Part shown: positions 1 to 10,062 of the stretch, piece after piece
How the letters are laid out: every line of letters starts with the position of its first letter
Position numbering within the stretch: position 1 is the first letter of the stretch
DNA from: Psococerastis gibbosa
Lineage: Eukaryota > Arthropoda > Insecta > Psocodea > Psocidae
Length of the DNA: 64,000 bases
NCBI GenBank assembly: GCA_963971405.1
Contig: OZ020485.1
Coordinates: 46,869,469-46,933,468 of the forward strand
Direction: 5' to 3'
Notes under the pieces: model-generated
The model's database searches: none
Told to the model about the DNA's origin: nothing
The model's input: the letters and a program-made list of their open reading frames with translations, nothing else
Position numbers and translations under genes: made by a program

Positions 1-151
1 TGAGATGAAAATTTTTTATAGTATTTTGTGTGGTGGTTGTTATATTACTCTCACATTTATATTTATATTTTGCAGTGCCATTACCATTCCTACATGAGGG
101 TAAATAAAGTTGATTTTCTTCTCTTTTCCTTTTTTTAATAATCTTCTTCTG

Positions 152-1088
152 CTATATCTTCTTGAGATCTTCTCCATTTCTTATGCGGTGCACGCGACTG
201 TTTTCTTCTTTTCTTATGTATATTTTGCCTTCCTTCGTCCACACAAACTTAAACCCTTCATTTCTTGCCTTTTCTTTTGCCTGAAATAATAATTGCTTGC
301 TCGATTTGGTTAAACTTTCATTTATGTACATCTTGTTCTTGTTACCGTTTCCTAGCAGCATGTCTTCTGTGATCATTAATTTTCTTTTTTTCTCCATTAC
401 TTCATTTTTTTTTTCTTTGATAAAAATTCAATGATTATTGGGCCAGGTCTGTCGGCATTTCTTGCTGGGATTCTGTAAAGTGTCTCAATGTCATTTCCTT
501 CGATATTGGTCCCTATGACCGATCCAACTTTTTTTATGTATTTTTTAGAGGTCTTCTTTGTTTTCGTTTTCCTTGTTTGGTATATTGTGTACTTCTATAC
601 ACTTACTCTGGTAGTGTTGTTGTACATTACTTATCGCTTCTTTCAATTCGAAAATTATCTTATCTTTTTCGTACAGAGCCGTCTCGAGTTTTTGGACGGT
701 TTTCGTAAGTAACTCCAATAGTTTATTGGTTTTCGTATTACCTGCTAGGAGTTCATCAGGTTTTTTTTTCTAATTTTGACATCTTTCCACTGGATCTGGA
801 TTCTGTACCTCCACTTTCAATTTCCATGTCATCTTCACTTTCTGAGTCTTCTGATTTGGTTTCCTGTTTTCTATTGGTTTTCTTTTGCTCACGGCAGCCT
901 GTGCAGATCCATTTCTTTTTTTCAGCTTCAGACTTACTTTTGTATGTTCTTGCCGATAGATTGCTACATTCCAGATGAAAACTGCCCTGGCAACTCCCAT
1001 GACATTTAACTTTAATTGAGTTGTTTGATATGTTTTCATCACATTTTATACATTTCACGCCCATTACTGCACTTAATTGCTTACGCAA
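152..1088 (-). pseudogene. LINE ORF1 with PHD finger (CR1/Jockey type), broken
   Basis: Read on the minus strand from Met at 1088, the N-terminal part (to about 756) has a PHD-type zinc finger: CIKC, KCHGSC, FHLEC and WICTGC supply the Cys/His ligands. A coiled-coil-like stretch follows at about 712-545 (ELLTKTVQKLETALYEKD). Then comes an RRM-like nucleic-acid-binding segment with VHNIP, GSVIG, DIETLYRIP and finally FVWTKEGKIYIRKEE, ending at the stop at 152-154. PHD finger, coil and RRM-like domain in this order are known from ORF1 of arthropod CR1/Jockey-type LINEs. Such proteins bind the element's RNA. At least two frameshifts at A-runs (near 545 and 400) break the frame, so it is a decayed copy. 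ORF2 would lie left of position 1, outside the window. Confidence 0.8.
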
Positions 1089-1412
1089 CTTGAGCTATTT
1101 CAGTGACGTTACTGTGTGTTGGGACTGGGATTTCATGCAAATCTCTAGTTGAGTTATTGAAATGGCAAGTCTTGACAGGAGTTTTACTATGCTGTTTTGC
1201 TGTACTGTTCAACTTCGCACTATGGTTCCAGTTTATAGGACACAACTTCAGCTTCTTGATTTCCGTTTTTAATAAAATTGTAAGTTTTTCGATGTTTAAA
1301 TTAGTATTATTTTCTATTTAACACGGTTTAGGCACTGTTATTCACTTAACTCTATGATAAATAATTTAAATGGATTTTGATAACCGAGCACAACTTTACT
1401 CGGCGGCCATGT
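1089..1412. other. Probable LINE 5' flank, nothing coding
   Basis: This stretch lies upstream of the ORF1 start on the minus strand and may hold the LINE 5' untranslated region. No conserved motif or reading frame is recognised. Confidence 0.3.
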
Positions 1413-1414
1413 TG

Positions 1415-1449
<35 letters not shown>
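1413..1449. repeat. (TAA)n microsatellite
   Basis: About twelve AAT/TAA units in a row. The following TTTCTTTATTG reads on the minus strand as a CAATAAAG polyadenylation-type signal ahead of an ATT-rich tail, so this may be the 3' end of an antisense retroposon. Confidence 0.85.
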
Positions 1450-1451
<2 letters not shown>

Positions 1452-2015
1452 GTTTCTTTATTGTACTAGGAACATGTAAAATATTCACTTAATTACTTAA
1501 AAGTTAATATTTAATTTACTCATTTTTACCAACTCATAAAGACAACAAAAACCACAGAGCACAAACCAATAGTATTAATATTGTTCAGAACTCTGTATGT
1601 CTTCTGGTTAGAAGCCAAATGGCAGCACAGAAACTATTAAATTTATGCTGGTAAAGCCGATGGATTAATACATGAAAACTTAGTAAATTGTTTGGCTTTG
1701 ATGAAGTTATGAGCCGTTCAAGTTTATCCGAGTAAGCGCCATCAATATTGAAGTAGCCTAGTTGTTATGTGATTTAGAGAGACTTCAGTAAAGCTAAACA
1801 GTTCTGGTGCTTATTGTAATATTATTGTTTTCCTATGTACGATACATTATTTTCCCATTAATGTGTCAGTATAAAAAGAACTTTTTGCTGAACGAAATTT
1901 TCTGTTTCGTAATTTTAGAGTTAGCTACTTTAGTTAGCTACTTTAGTTAGCTAAGTAATGTTGTAACAATAAAATATGTAGTATTGTTACTATGATGAAC
2001 ACGGTAGCTTATAAG
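1450..2015. other. No recognised feature (short AGTTAGCTACTTT tandem at about 1918-1955)
   Basis: AT-rich non-coding sequence. The only visible structure is three near-identical copies of a 13-bp unit around 1918-1955. Confidence 0.4.
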
Positions 2016-2308
2016 TAGGGCTCTATATTAGACAGGTACCGTATTGTCATCTGCCATTTTTATCCATTACAAGTCTGGGGTATAAGCCAAGCATTGGGTG
2101 TTTACCTATTTATTATTAGAAATGTATGGTCGTCTATTTATTGTTAGTTAAAAAACGTTTTACCAATTAGGGAAGTGTTTAATTAAAAAATACGTGTTTT
2201 CATTTTTTTCAATCTTTTACTTTTCTTACAAACAATTACAATACTTACAATATAGGAAACATAGGATAAAAAATGGCGGATGACAATACCCGGGTATGTA
2301 GTGCCTTA
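2016..2308. mobile_element. hAT-type MITE, family 1, copy A
   Basis: The left end TAGGGCTCTATA and the reverse complement of the right end, TAAGGCACTACA, form imperfect terminal inverted repeats. Just inside both ends is a better-conserved inverted block (ATTGTCATC[CT]GCCATTTTT). The whole 293-bp unit matches copy B at 24803-25107. The flanking octamers (CTTATAAG and TTTACAGG) match at only 5 of 8 positions, as expected for an old duplication. There is no transposase, so it is non-autonomous. Confidence 0.75.
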
Positions 2309-2451
2309 TTTACAGGTTAATAAAATTCATGCATTACCTACGTTTCTATCACCAAAAATTGTAAATAAAAAAATAAAAAAATGTCAGTGTTCTTAGCTGT
2401 AGCCAGAATGACACCAGACATGGGTAACATGACGTTACACTCCGATCCCTT

Positions 2452-2585
2452 TTTAACCATCAAAATTAAATTGACGGGAAATAGTACTATTTATATAGGC
2501 CTATTATACATGTTTTGTGGTCTAGTGACCCAAAAAAGTAGATTTTGCGAAATATCTGTCTGAACATCTATTTGTGGGCAAACAA
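2452..2585 (+). repeat. Degenerate TCTG-element fragment
   Basis: Contains the recognisable order CATCAAAATTAAATTGACGG, GACCCAAAAAAGTAG, GCGAAATATCTGTCTG and GGGCAAAC, which matches the 5' third of the TCTG elements at 4262, 36198 and 54148. Only one or two TCTG units are left. Confidence 0.5.
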
Positions 2586-2744
2586 ATAACTAGGTATACA
2601 TACTAACCTATACATAAAGATTTTAAGGAAATTCGGCAATAAGGTCGGTTCCCGAAAAATCATAATATCTAGCCTATTTGGGTGTTTACCCCCAAATCCA
2701 CCGTGTTTCTGCTAGCATAGGCCAATGGCATGTTTGGGTTGCTT

Positions 2745-3245
2745 AGGACAGTCTTCTTCTTCCTCATCTTCTTATTCTTCTTCTTCTTCTTTTTCTGGCT
2801 CTACAGTCTTTGATGAGCTTTGGCCTACTCGACATTACTCATCCAGTCATCTCGGTTTTGTAGAACGCTCCACAATCTACGGGCTCCAAACTAGCGTCGG
2901 TCAGATTCCAACTCAATCATCCAGCGTTTTCGAGGACGTCTTGCCAATCGTCTTCCTGTCGTGCATGCCTTGTATATCTTCTTCGGCGAGCGGTTGTCTG
3001 ACAGTCTTACGCATGTCCCAGTCTTACGCCTGTCCCAGTCATCTTAGGCTTTGAGCTTTTATAGACCGGATTTTGTCTTCTACGTTGAGTATTGCGGCTA
3101 TTTGGGCGTTATTTCTTCGCATGCAGTCTCCTTATTGTCTTTCTTTCCAATACTCACAGTCCGTTTGCGTCATTGGCAGTAAGGTTCCAAGTTTCCAAGC
3201 CGTATGTAGCAATAGGTCTGATAATGGTTCAATAATTTTTAATAT
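2745..3245 (-). pseudogene. LINE reverse-transcriptase C-terminus with (GAA)n tail
   Basis: On the minus strand the sequence reads, with frameshifts, through LLYGLETWNLT, a basic region, RRPRKRWM-like residues and finally PKLIKDCRARK. It then runs into a GAA/AGA-rich tail on the minus strand (2755-2800). LYG-E-W-LT followed by a GRPRKRW-type block is the usual end of RTE-type and related LINE ORF2 proteins. Many stops and frameshifts make it a relic. The same 3' end is joined to a SINE head at 32985-33029. Confidence 0.65.
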
Positions 3246-3259
3246 TGTAGTCACTTGAG

Positions 3260-3640
3260 TCACTAGAGTCACGTTTAGGATCAGAATGTACAAAGTAAAC
3301 ATAGAATAATATCGTCACAAACTTTCTCACGAGGTTTCATTTGCTTTCTAAAATCATAGAATACTAGCAGTTGAAGTTGGCAACGGGGGGTGAGGGGCTG
3401 GGGGTTGCCCTCCCCCCTCCCTCAGTTTCTAATGTTGCTTTGCGGTGTAAGAGCTCCCCTGAGGTTGAAATCTCACTTTAGCCCGCGTGACAGAGTGCCG
3501 CTTTGCATTGCAATAAAGGGGTTGTCAATGGGGATTTCAAGGGGTGAGGATAGGACAACCCTTAACCGTAGCTTCTTTCTTTTGTAGACAATATATTATA
3601 TATAGGCCTATAAGAATTATTCTGAAACTCATATGCATTT
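3260..3640. other. No recognised feature
   Basis: Non-coding. It contains a G-rich stretch at about 3385-3420 next to C-rich runs, which resembles the poly-G/poly-C inner ends of the MITEs elsewhere, but no terminal repeats or TSD could be identified. Confidence 0.35.
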
Positions 3641-3649
3641 TTTAGGGTG

Positions 3650-3985
3650 TGAGGCCGCTTCTGTGCCCTAAGCTGTGAAGTAGAGGAGTTTCATTTCGAT
3701 GTTAGGAGTTTAGTTCTGAAAGTGAGATGCCATTGCTAGTGTCTTTCTCACAGGATTAATGGGAGTGTGCCTGGCTGGATACGCTGGATTTAATATTGTA
3801 CGTAGTATGGGGCCGTCTGGTAGGTTGGGCAATCTGTGAATATGTGCTGCGCAGTTAGTAGATAAGAATTTTCGGCTGCGTTTCCGGCGGTAGGTCTTTG
3901 CTCATTAGGTATGAGTGAGTTAAATGTGTATGTCCTATGAGCCACCTCGCGAGTGATACTTCAAGGCGACGCAATCTCTAAAATG
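3650..3985 (-). pseudogene. LINE RNase H/zinc-knuckle tail relic
   Basis: The minus strand gives pieces such as RIGHTHLTHSYLM (in one frame), then EPPP-like and HIFTDCPTY-like residues. This matches the region after RNase H in Jockey/R1/I-type LINEs, where R-IGHTRLTHG precedes a C-C-H-C zinc knuckle. Compare the better-preserved copy at 60290-60425. Frames change several times, so it is a decayed fragment. Confidence 0.5.
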
Positions 3986-4261
3986 ATGTCTCCCACTCAC
4001 ATATACTAGGCTTTATAAGGTGAATCTTTTTATGGGTTGATGCTATCTGCTATCTGTTTTTCGTTTACTGAATGTTAGGCTAGGCCTTTTTCTCCTATTG
4101 TAAGCTGCGCACGGACTAAGCTCTGAAGCAAGTTATACATTCGTCACAAATTTAAATTCTCTTGTAGTTACCCTAAAATACCTTTTAAGAACAATATTAA
4201 AAAATCTAGAACTTGACCATCATTCCCTCGCTTTGCGATGCTCCATTTATTCCCGCGATTT

Positions 4262-5062
4262 TTGGTTTCCAATTTATACGTACTAGTAGTATGGAGGAAG
4301 CTCTGTGATGGTCAAAATTTTCGATTCCGAGATTTCAACGGATTTACACGTTTTGAGGTCCCAGGAACCCAAAAAAGTGGTTTTTACGAAATGTCCGTCT
4401 GTTTGTCTGTCTGTCTGTCTGTTCATCGATTTCCGGGCAAACTACTCAATCGATTATGATGAAATTTAGCATGTACGTTTACAAAAATCATACCTCGGGA
4501 TCATTTTTTTTTTTCAATTTGGGGGGTTTTATTCTCATAAAACTCCAAAAAAGCGTTTAAAAAGATTATTTCTCAAAAACGGCTCCAATGATTTCTTTTA
4601 AAGTCGTTATTAATGTTGACAAAATGCGGGGGGTCACTTGTCCCTTGATAGTTTGCTTCTGGGGGTAAAAAAATAAAAAAAACTCAATTTGAATGAAAAA
4701 TGACTAAAAAATAATTTTTCTGCGAAACCTTTCTATCGATGATTTCTACCATCAGGCATGTTTCAGGTGTTAAATTGAGTAACGAAACCGGACAGGTTAC
4801 TTTCCCAAAAAATTATTTGGTTTTGTTAAAACAATTATTTTTTGAAAAAATGATTGAAAATTCATGCTCAAATGCATTGCGTGTCCTGCCATTATTGCTG
4901 TGTGGTAATGTGTTAATCTGACCTATCTGGAATTTAACCCCCCCCCCCCCCCGAGATATCGGAAATCTAACCATAGGAAAATTATTTACCATGAAATTAC
5001 TCATTTTCTCTATCTACTAATGTTGATAAATTGGAAAGCATGTTCGAGTAAACTTGGACCGG
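4262..5062 (+). repeat. TCTG element, copy A (near full length)
   Basis: Starts with TTTCCAATTTATACGTA. It then carries GTGATGGTCAAAATTTTCGA, a short TCTG tract at about 4388-4420, a block at 4560-4900 shared with copies at 36198, 51955 and 54148, a poly-C run at about 4938-4952, and ends around AAATTGGAAAGCATGTTCG. The start (CTTTCCAATTTA in other copies) and the segment near the end (TAAATTGGAAAG) are inverted repeats. No conserved domain is found. It looks like a non-autonomous dispersed element with an internal simple repeat. Confidence 0.7.
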
Positions 5063-5214
5063 TTCTTTTCGAATGGTTTCAAACCTGCGTTACACAGGGA
5101 AGAAATTTTTTAGAAAATATAGGTGAGAAATTATGGCAAATTTTGAGTTAGATTTTCCAGTCAAGTCAAATTATTTATACTTTAAAAACATGGGGTTCAA
5201 ATATTTAGACTAAT

Positions 5215-5430
5215 ATATAAATTAATAAATAAGGACTATTTTGTTCTATTACTAAGCCAACCTAGCGGAGTTAGGGCTATAAAGCCCTCTCTTACACTGA
5301 ACTAGGAAGACCCGGGACCGCCTGCTTTACATGCCCTCCGAAGCATGGCCAGAAAATTTATGTAGTGTGGGACTCGAACCAACAACCTTTTGGATGAAAG
5401 TCAGAGTTCATACCACTACTCTACATGACT
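5215..5430 (-). mobile_element. SINE family A (tRNA-Glu-derived), full copy
   Basis: On the minus strand a tRNA-like head starts at about 5430 with ATGTAGAGTAGTGGTA (A box) and GGTTCGAGTCCC (B box). The core CTTCGGAGGGCATGTAAAG lies at about 5312-5351. The 3' segment GGGCTTTATAGCCCTAAC follows, then a short ATTTATT tail. It lies about 150 bp beyond TCTG element A. RNA polymerase III type 2 promoter boxes and a small size are the SINE hallmarks. Confidence 0.85.
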
Positions 5431-5434
5431 AATC

Positions 5435-6293
5435 GATATTACTATAAGAATGGGAGTGGGCGGGGGTTCCGTTTTCTAAAATTCTGATGGGAAATATCGA
5501 AAAGAGGGGGTTGACGAATCTAGCTATTGCAATTCCCTGCCCAGGTTTTGGTTTCGGTGGGGAGTGGTGTGTCTAAATTTTTTTTACGTAGTTTAATAAT
5601 GAAAGTCCATTCTATGCAGTGTTCAAATTCAAAGAAATCTATTCCAATTCTTCAAACAATACAGGTTTGCATGAAATGATAAATTTTATCCCTAAAATAT
5701 AAAATTAAATTTAAATCAGTGTAAAGCCCTTTTATTTCGGGGGGGGGGGGTACGAACTCCTTGGACCACACCCCTGGGCACGGCCATGCTATTGCACCCA
5801 TTACCGCTGGTGGCAGCAAAAATGTTGTACGTAGTGTGGTTGCAGTTTTGGAACACATTGTTCTTCTATGGCGAAAAAAAATAAAAATACTCGTATACAA
5901 GCATATATTGGATTACATTAGCCATATGCATAAATTATGTTCGCATTTCAGGTTGCGCGTACTAAAAACTCAACCCCCCTGGCAATGGTCATGGTTAGAA
6001 TAGTGCGAATTGTAGCCCATACTACTATTTTATCCAGGCTATACAAACGTATCTTGAACCGAAAAGTTGGCAGTTTTGCGTGGATACCTTTAAAGTTTTT
6101 GAAGGCAGGTACTACAGGCAACCAGCAGATAGCGCGGATTTGCCACAGGCACTTTCCCGAGCAGTTCTACAATTTTCCCCTGCAAACTTTTCCCTATCAG
6201 AAACCACGTCTTTTACACGAGTTCACGCTCTCATACTAGACACTCGCCTACAATTTGGGCCCGATTTAGCCTGTAAAATAAGTGTTTTACAGC
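5435..6293. other. No recognised feature
   Basis: Contains G/C homopolymer runs (for example 5739-5750) and open frames without family resemblance. It is probably decayed repeat sequence. Confidence 0.35.
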
Positions 6294-6301
6294 ATGGCGC
6301 C

Positions 6302-6479
6302 AAGGGCGACGCCAGAGAGGGGCAGGGGGGACCCCCAAGACCATCCGCTGCCCCCCCCCCTCTAGAGCCTGCTACTAATCTACTATTACATGCTAAGCTA
6401 TAGTCATTCTTTTACGAAATGACTTTTTAAGGGGTGGGGACCTACCTTCCGCCCCCCCCCCTAGCTAGCTAGCCCCTTG
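6302..6479. mobile_element. hAT-type MITE with poly-C inner runs
   Basis: Flanked by ATGGCGCC (6294-6301) and ATGGCACC (6480-6487), an 8-bp target-site duplication with one mismatch. The left end is AAGGGCGACGCCAG and the reverse-complemented right end is CAAGGGGCTAGC. Runs of G or C sit just inside both ends. The length is 178 bp and no coding capacity is present. Confidence 0.65.
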
Positions 6480-6487
6480 ATGGCACC

Positions 6488-7130
6488 TAAATCCTTGTCC
6501 GCAAAATGATAGTTTGTCGTTTAATGTCACAATTTTCAGTCGTTCCCATGCACGGCTATCTCTTCATATGGAAGCTCGTTCGAAACTCGCGTCACGTAAA
6601 ACGTACCTCATAATTCCTTAACGATTACATAACTCACAGCTAAACCCCATAAAACCGGGGGGGGGGGGCAAGGGGGGGGATGATTGCACTAGCATAGTAT
6701 ATGTATATAGTTACAAATTGGAGTATAGCTCGTTCCAAGAGAACGACGATTCATGAAGTAATGGGTGGCTTTGGACGAGAGCCATGCACAAGCCTATTAA
6801 GTTTAGCACTGGGTAGCGAATTTACGATCGTTATGTCGACGTGTGTGTGTTAATTATCTCATTATAATGCCATCTACAAAGACTTATGCCTATGTGAAAT
6901 ATACATCTTCATAACACACATCATATTTTCCATTAACGGAGAGTTTGTATGTCTACCTCTCGTTTTGCTTCCAGACTGCGAATGTCTATTATTAGGCTAA
7001 ATAATCCGCAGGCACTATTCTTCTTCAGCGGGATGGCGATTAATATTGTACCTTATTCTTGGGGCTAAGGATGTAAAAAAAATAACTAAACTAAACAAAA
7101 ATATATATACAGTTATATACTGTATTTTAA
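6488..7130. other. No recognised feature
   Basis: Non-coding. A G-run pair at about 6657-6680 may be the remains of another poly-G MITE, but no terminal repeats could be matched. Confidence 0.35.
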
Positions 7131-7134
7131 ATTA

Positions 7135-7385
7135 TTATAATAACGAAGGCTTTCACGGCCGGAGTCTAATAAGGGGACAGATAAATCCGGGCTAATAGGC
7201 CGTGGTCATTCTATTTGAAAGTAGGCTTCCAAACGTTTTGCCAGCAACTGCGGTCGACATCTTCAGTGGCACTACGTACACTTTTAAGGTTGTATCGCGG
7301 AGCTACCGTAGCAACTGACTGACAGACTGGTGCTGGTATGGTTCGGTGAGCAGGCGCTTTCGTTTCTGATTGGCTCGTTAGCGTC
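7135..7385 (-). mobile_element. Penelope-like element end (candidate)
   Basis: The minus strand contains CACTGAAGATGTCGACCGCA, GCTGGCAAAACGTTTGGAAG and ACTCCGGCCGTGAAAGCC. From memory, a GAAGATG...GCAAAACGTTTGG arrangement of this kind is common in the terminal repeats of Penelope-like retroelements in arthropods. No reverse transcriptase is left next to it. The assignment rests on these short motifs only. Confidence 0.45.
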
Positions 7386-7584
7386 ATTAAAACAAAAAAA
7401 CAAAGAGAAAGGCGCTAACGGGTCGAAATTTTCGATTCCGCCACATTTATTTATTAACGTGAACTTGCAACATACCCAGAGGTCCGCTTACGATGTGTGG
7501 TAACGTGGATAATACTTTCTACTCGATACCTTCAACGATTTATGTCTAATTTTATGTTTAAGTCTTTATGTCTTTTTATAATTA

Positions 7585-7790
7585 CGTTTAGAATAGTTAA
7601 GCTAACTGTTGTTTTTTGTTTTGTTGACTATGTAATGTCTTTTGGAAATGGTATTGTTTTTTGTTGTTTTTGTTGTTGTTGTTGTTTTTTTGGCGTGGGT
7701 TAGACAGAAAAATACTTTTTAGTCTTTAGTTTTTTAGTCTTTTAGTTTTTTAGTCTTTTAGTTTCGCCCCGTAAATATAAGACGTTTATT
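7585..7790. repeat. Dispersed repeat; empty-site homologue of 24755-25203
   Basis: GTTTTGTTGACTATGTAAT, CTTTTGGAAATGGTATTG and TTTCGCCCCGTAAATATAAG occur here without interruption. The same flanks surround the MITE at 24803-25107. It contains a short (TTG)n run and three units of a TTTTTTAGTC repeat. Confidence 0.7.
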
Positions 7791-8194
7791 ATTATAATTA
7801 TAATGAGTCTTTTGTCCCAAATAAGCGCTATAGCATGGGGGATGCGGGATGTATTAATCTGATGTTATTGTATTTTTGTAATATATGTTCCTTGTCCAGG
7901 GAATACTGGACATGGAAAAGAAAAAGAGATATTATGTAACTTACCGTATTTTGTAATATATATTTTTGAAATATAAGAAAAAAATAATTATTATCATTGT
8001 TAATTATATTATATGATTTGAAATTAAAACTAAGTTATTTGCTTAGGCGCCCATTCCACCAACCGGCTAGGGCTATTTAGAAAAACGGTGACGTGGTAGC
8101 AGACATTCAAGACTTAGGCGGGGTTTCCACCGACCTCGCATTGCAGAATGCGAATGACATTGACGGAAATTAGAATTTTTCTTTTTACTTACTT

Positions 8195-9306
8195 TACTTT
8201 ACTTTATCCGCGCCTTATCCCTTCGGAGGGGTCGGCGACTTGGATCTTCTTCTTCCACGCAATACGGTTTTCGGTGTCCTCTATGGTCAGGTTCAAGGTA
8301 CTCAGGTCTTGTGCTACCTTCGCCTCCAGGGTCAGCTTGGGTCGGCATCTCGGTCTCCTGCCCTCCACGACGTAGTTCTCCACTCGGTACAACAGGTGTC
8401 CATCTTCCCTCCGTTTTGTATGTCCCCACCATGCCAGGCGCGTTCTCTCGCCTTATCTACAATACTGGCTGTACTAAGATTTGCCCTGATGTCTTCATTC
8501 CTCCTCCTATCAGACAGCTTGCAGCCGATCGAATACCGGAGCATCCTCATCTCTGCGACATGTAAAAGGTTTTCTTCGCATTTCTTTAATGGCCAACATT
8601 CCGCACCATACAGCATTGCAGGTCTCACCACCTGCTTGTAAATTCTGCCTTTGAGTTTTTTGGGCATTTTCTTGTCTTTCAGAATTCCAGACATATCTCG
8701 CCATTTGCTCCACCCAACATTAATCCTGGCTCTCACATCATCGTCACAGCCCCCGTTTTCGTTTAGGATCGATCCTAGGTATTTAAACGTCGTCGCCTTC
8801 TGGAGTTCCTGGTCATCTATTCGGATTGTTCCTGCCTCTTGTGTAACGCACTCCATATACTCAGTTTTCTTTCGGTTCACTTTTAATCCTTGGTCTTCCA
8901 TGATCTCCACCCATCTTTGGAGGGCCCTTTCTGCTTCTTCTCGGGAATCCAATACTAACAGGATATCGTCCGCAAACAACAGACTTTGTGGGGCTTCACC
9001 CTGGATTGTTCCCGTAACCACATCCATTATCAAAACGAAAATCAAAGGACTTAGAGAGGATCCCTGGTGTAGCCCGAAGGTAACGTCGAAGGCGGGTCCC
9101 ATACCAGCTGCACTCCGCACCTTCGTCACTGAATCACGGTACATATCCTGAACCAACTGAATGTACTTCTCTGGCACACCTTTTGCCCGCAGCGCCTCCC
9201 AGATAAGACCGCGGGGGATTCTGTCATATGCCTTCTCTAGATCAATGAAAACAAAGTGGATTGGACTCAGTCTTTCACGATGCTTTTCTTGGAGTTTTCT
9301 AGCGAT
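8195..9306 (-). pseudogene. RTE-type LINE ORF2, RT catalytic and C-terminal part
   Basis: The minus-strand frame from about 9306 starts within ARKLQEKHRERL and continues with HFVFIDLEKAYDRIPR (motif A), LHQGSSLSPLIF, LLFADDILLV (catalytic F-A-D-D) and TFKYLGSILNENGG, then the LYGAECWPL block. After a frameshift near 8430 the C-terminus continues in another frame (EGRRPRCRPKLTLEAK, NRIAWKKKIQVADP) and ends in a short AAAGT-type tail at about 8170-8200. This belongs to the RTE/BovB-like group of LINE reverse transcriptases. It copies the element's RNA at the nicked target. The frameshifts and the insertion upstream make it inactive. A second C-terminal copy is at 40720-41035. Confidence 0.85.
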
Positions 9307-10062
9307 GTATTGTGGAGATTTCTCTTTAACTGACTCTAAAATCTCCTCAAGCATCCGACTAGCTACGGATAGGTCATTCTGCTAATTAATAAGAAATATC
9401 GTAGGTATACATGGTTGTACATTATATTATTCACATATAGCGGACTTACTCTATAAGTGGGATATCACGCACTTGTGCAAGTTTGGTAACTCGGCTGGAT
9501 TGACAGTGTAGAGGTCCCTGGTAACCGTCGAAAGGGGCGCGCGGGGCAGTGGCCCGATGCGCTCAGCTCTGAGTACTGGATCAGCATGATTGGGGGGGAG
9601 CCCTCGCTCACCACCCCATTACTACGTTTACATGCAGTTCATTATTGGAGTTCACTCACACTTATTTCAGATAATCACTTTATACACTTTCACAATTTGG
9701 AGTAGGCTACTTTTAAATAAGTGACTTTGGCGAGTCAAGAATCAAATACATAATATGTCAAAAATAAAAGAACGTTTACGGTAAAAGTTGGATGAGACTG
9801 AACGCAGTAACTGTCAGTCGCTGCCTTTTTATCACCTCCGGATGACCGTTAGAGATTAATCAGACTGTACACCGTAAGAAGCCGGTCTCGCCCATGTATA
9901 AGCATAGGCGGCCTAGACATCTACGGTACACAGCCTGAAGTTCTACATGCATCAACCGACACCCGAAGTGATGCGACAAAATGCACAAGCCAGATCATGC
10001 TTGCAGACCTTGCCAAGGTTTGCAAACCGACCCGGAAAAAACCTACTGTGACAGATACTGAC
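9307..10062. mobile_element. Insert inside the RTE reverse transcriptase
   Basis: The RTE protein breaks after GFMPGRGTTDGIF (about 10066) and resumes at ARKLQEKHRERL (about 9300), where the two pieces are expected to be adjacent. The roughly 755 bp between them is foreign to the LINE. It shows no terminal inverted repeats that I could match, no TSD at the break points, and no recognised domain. Confidence 0.55.
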
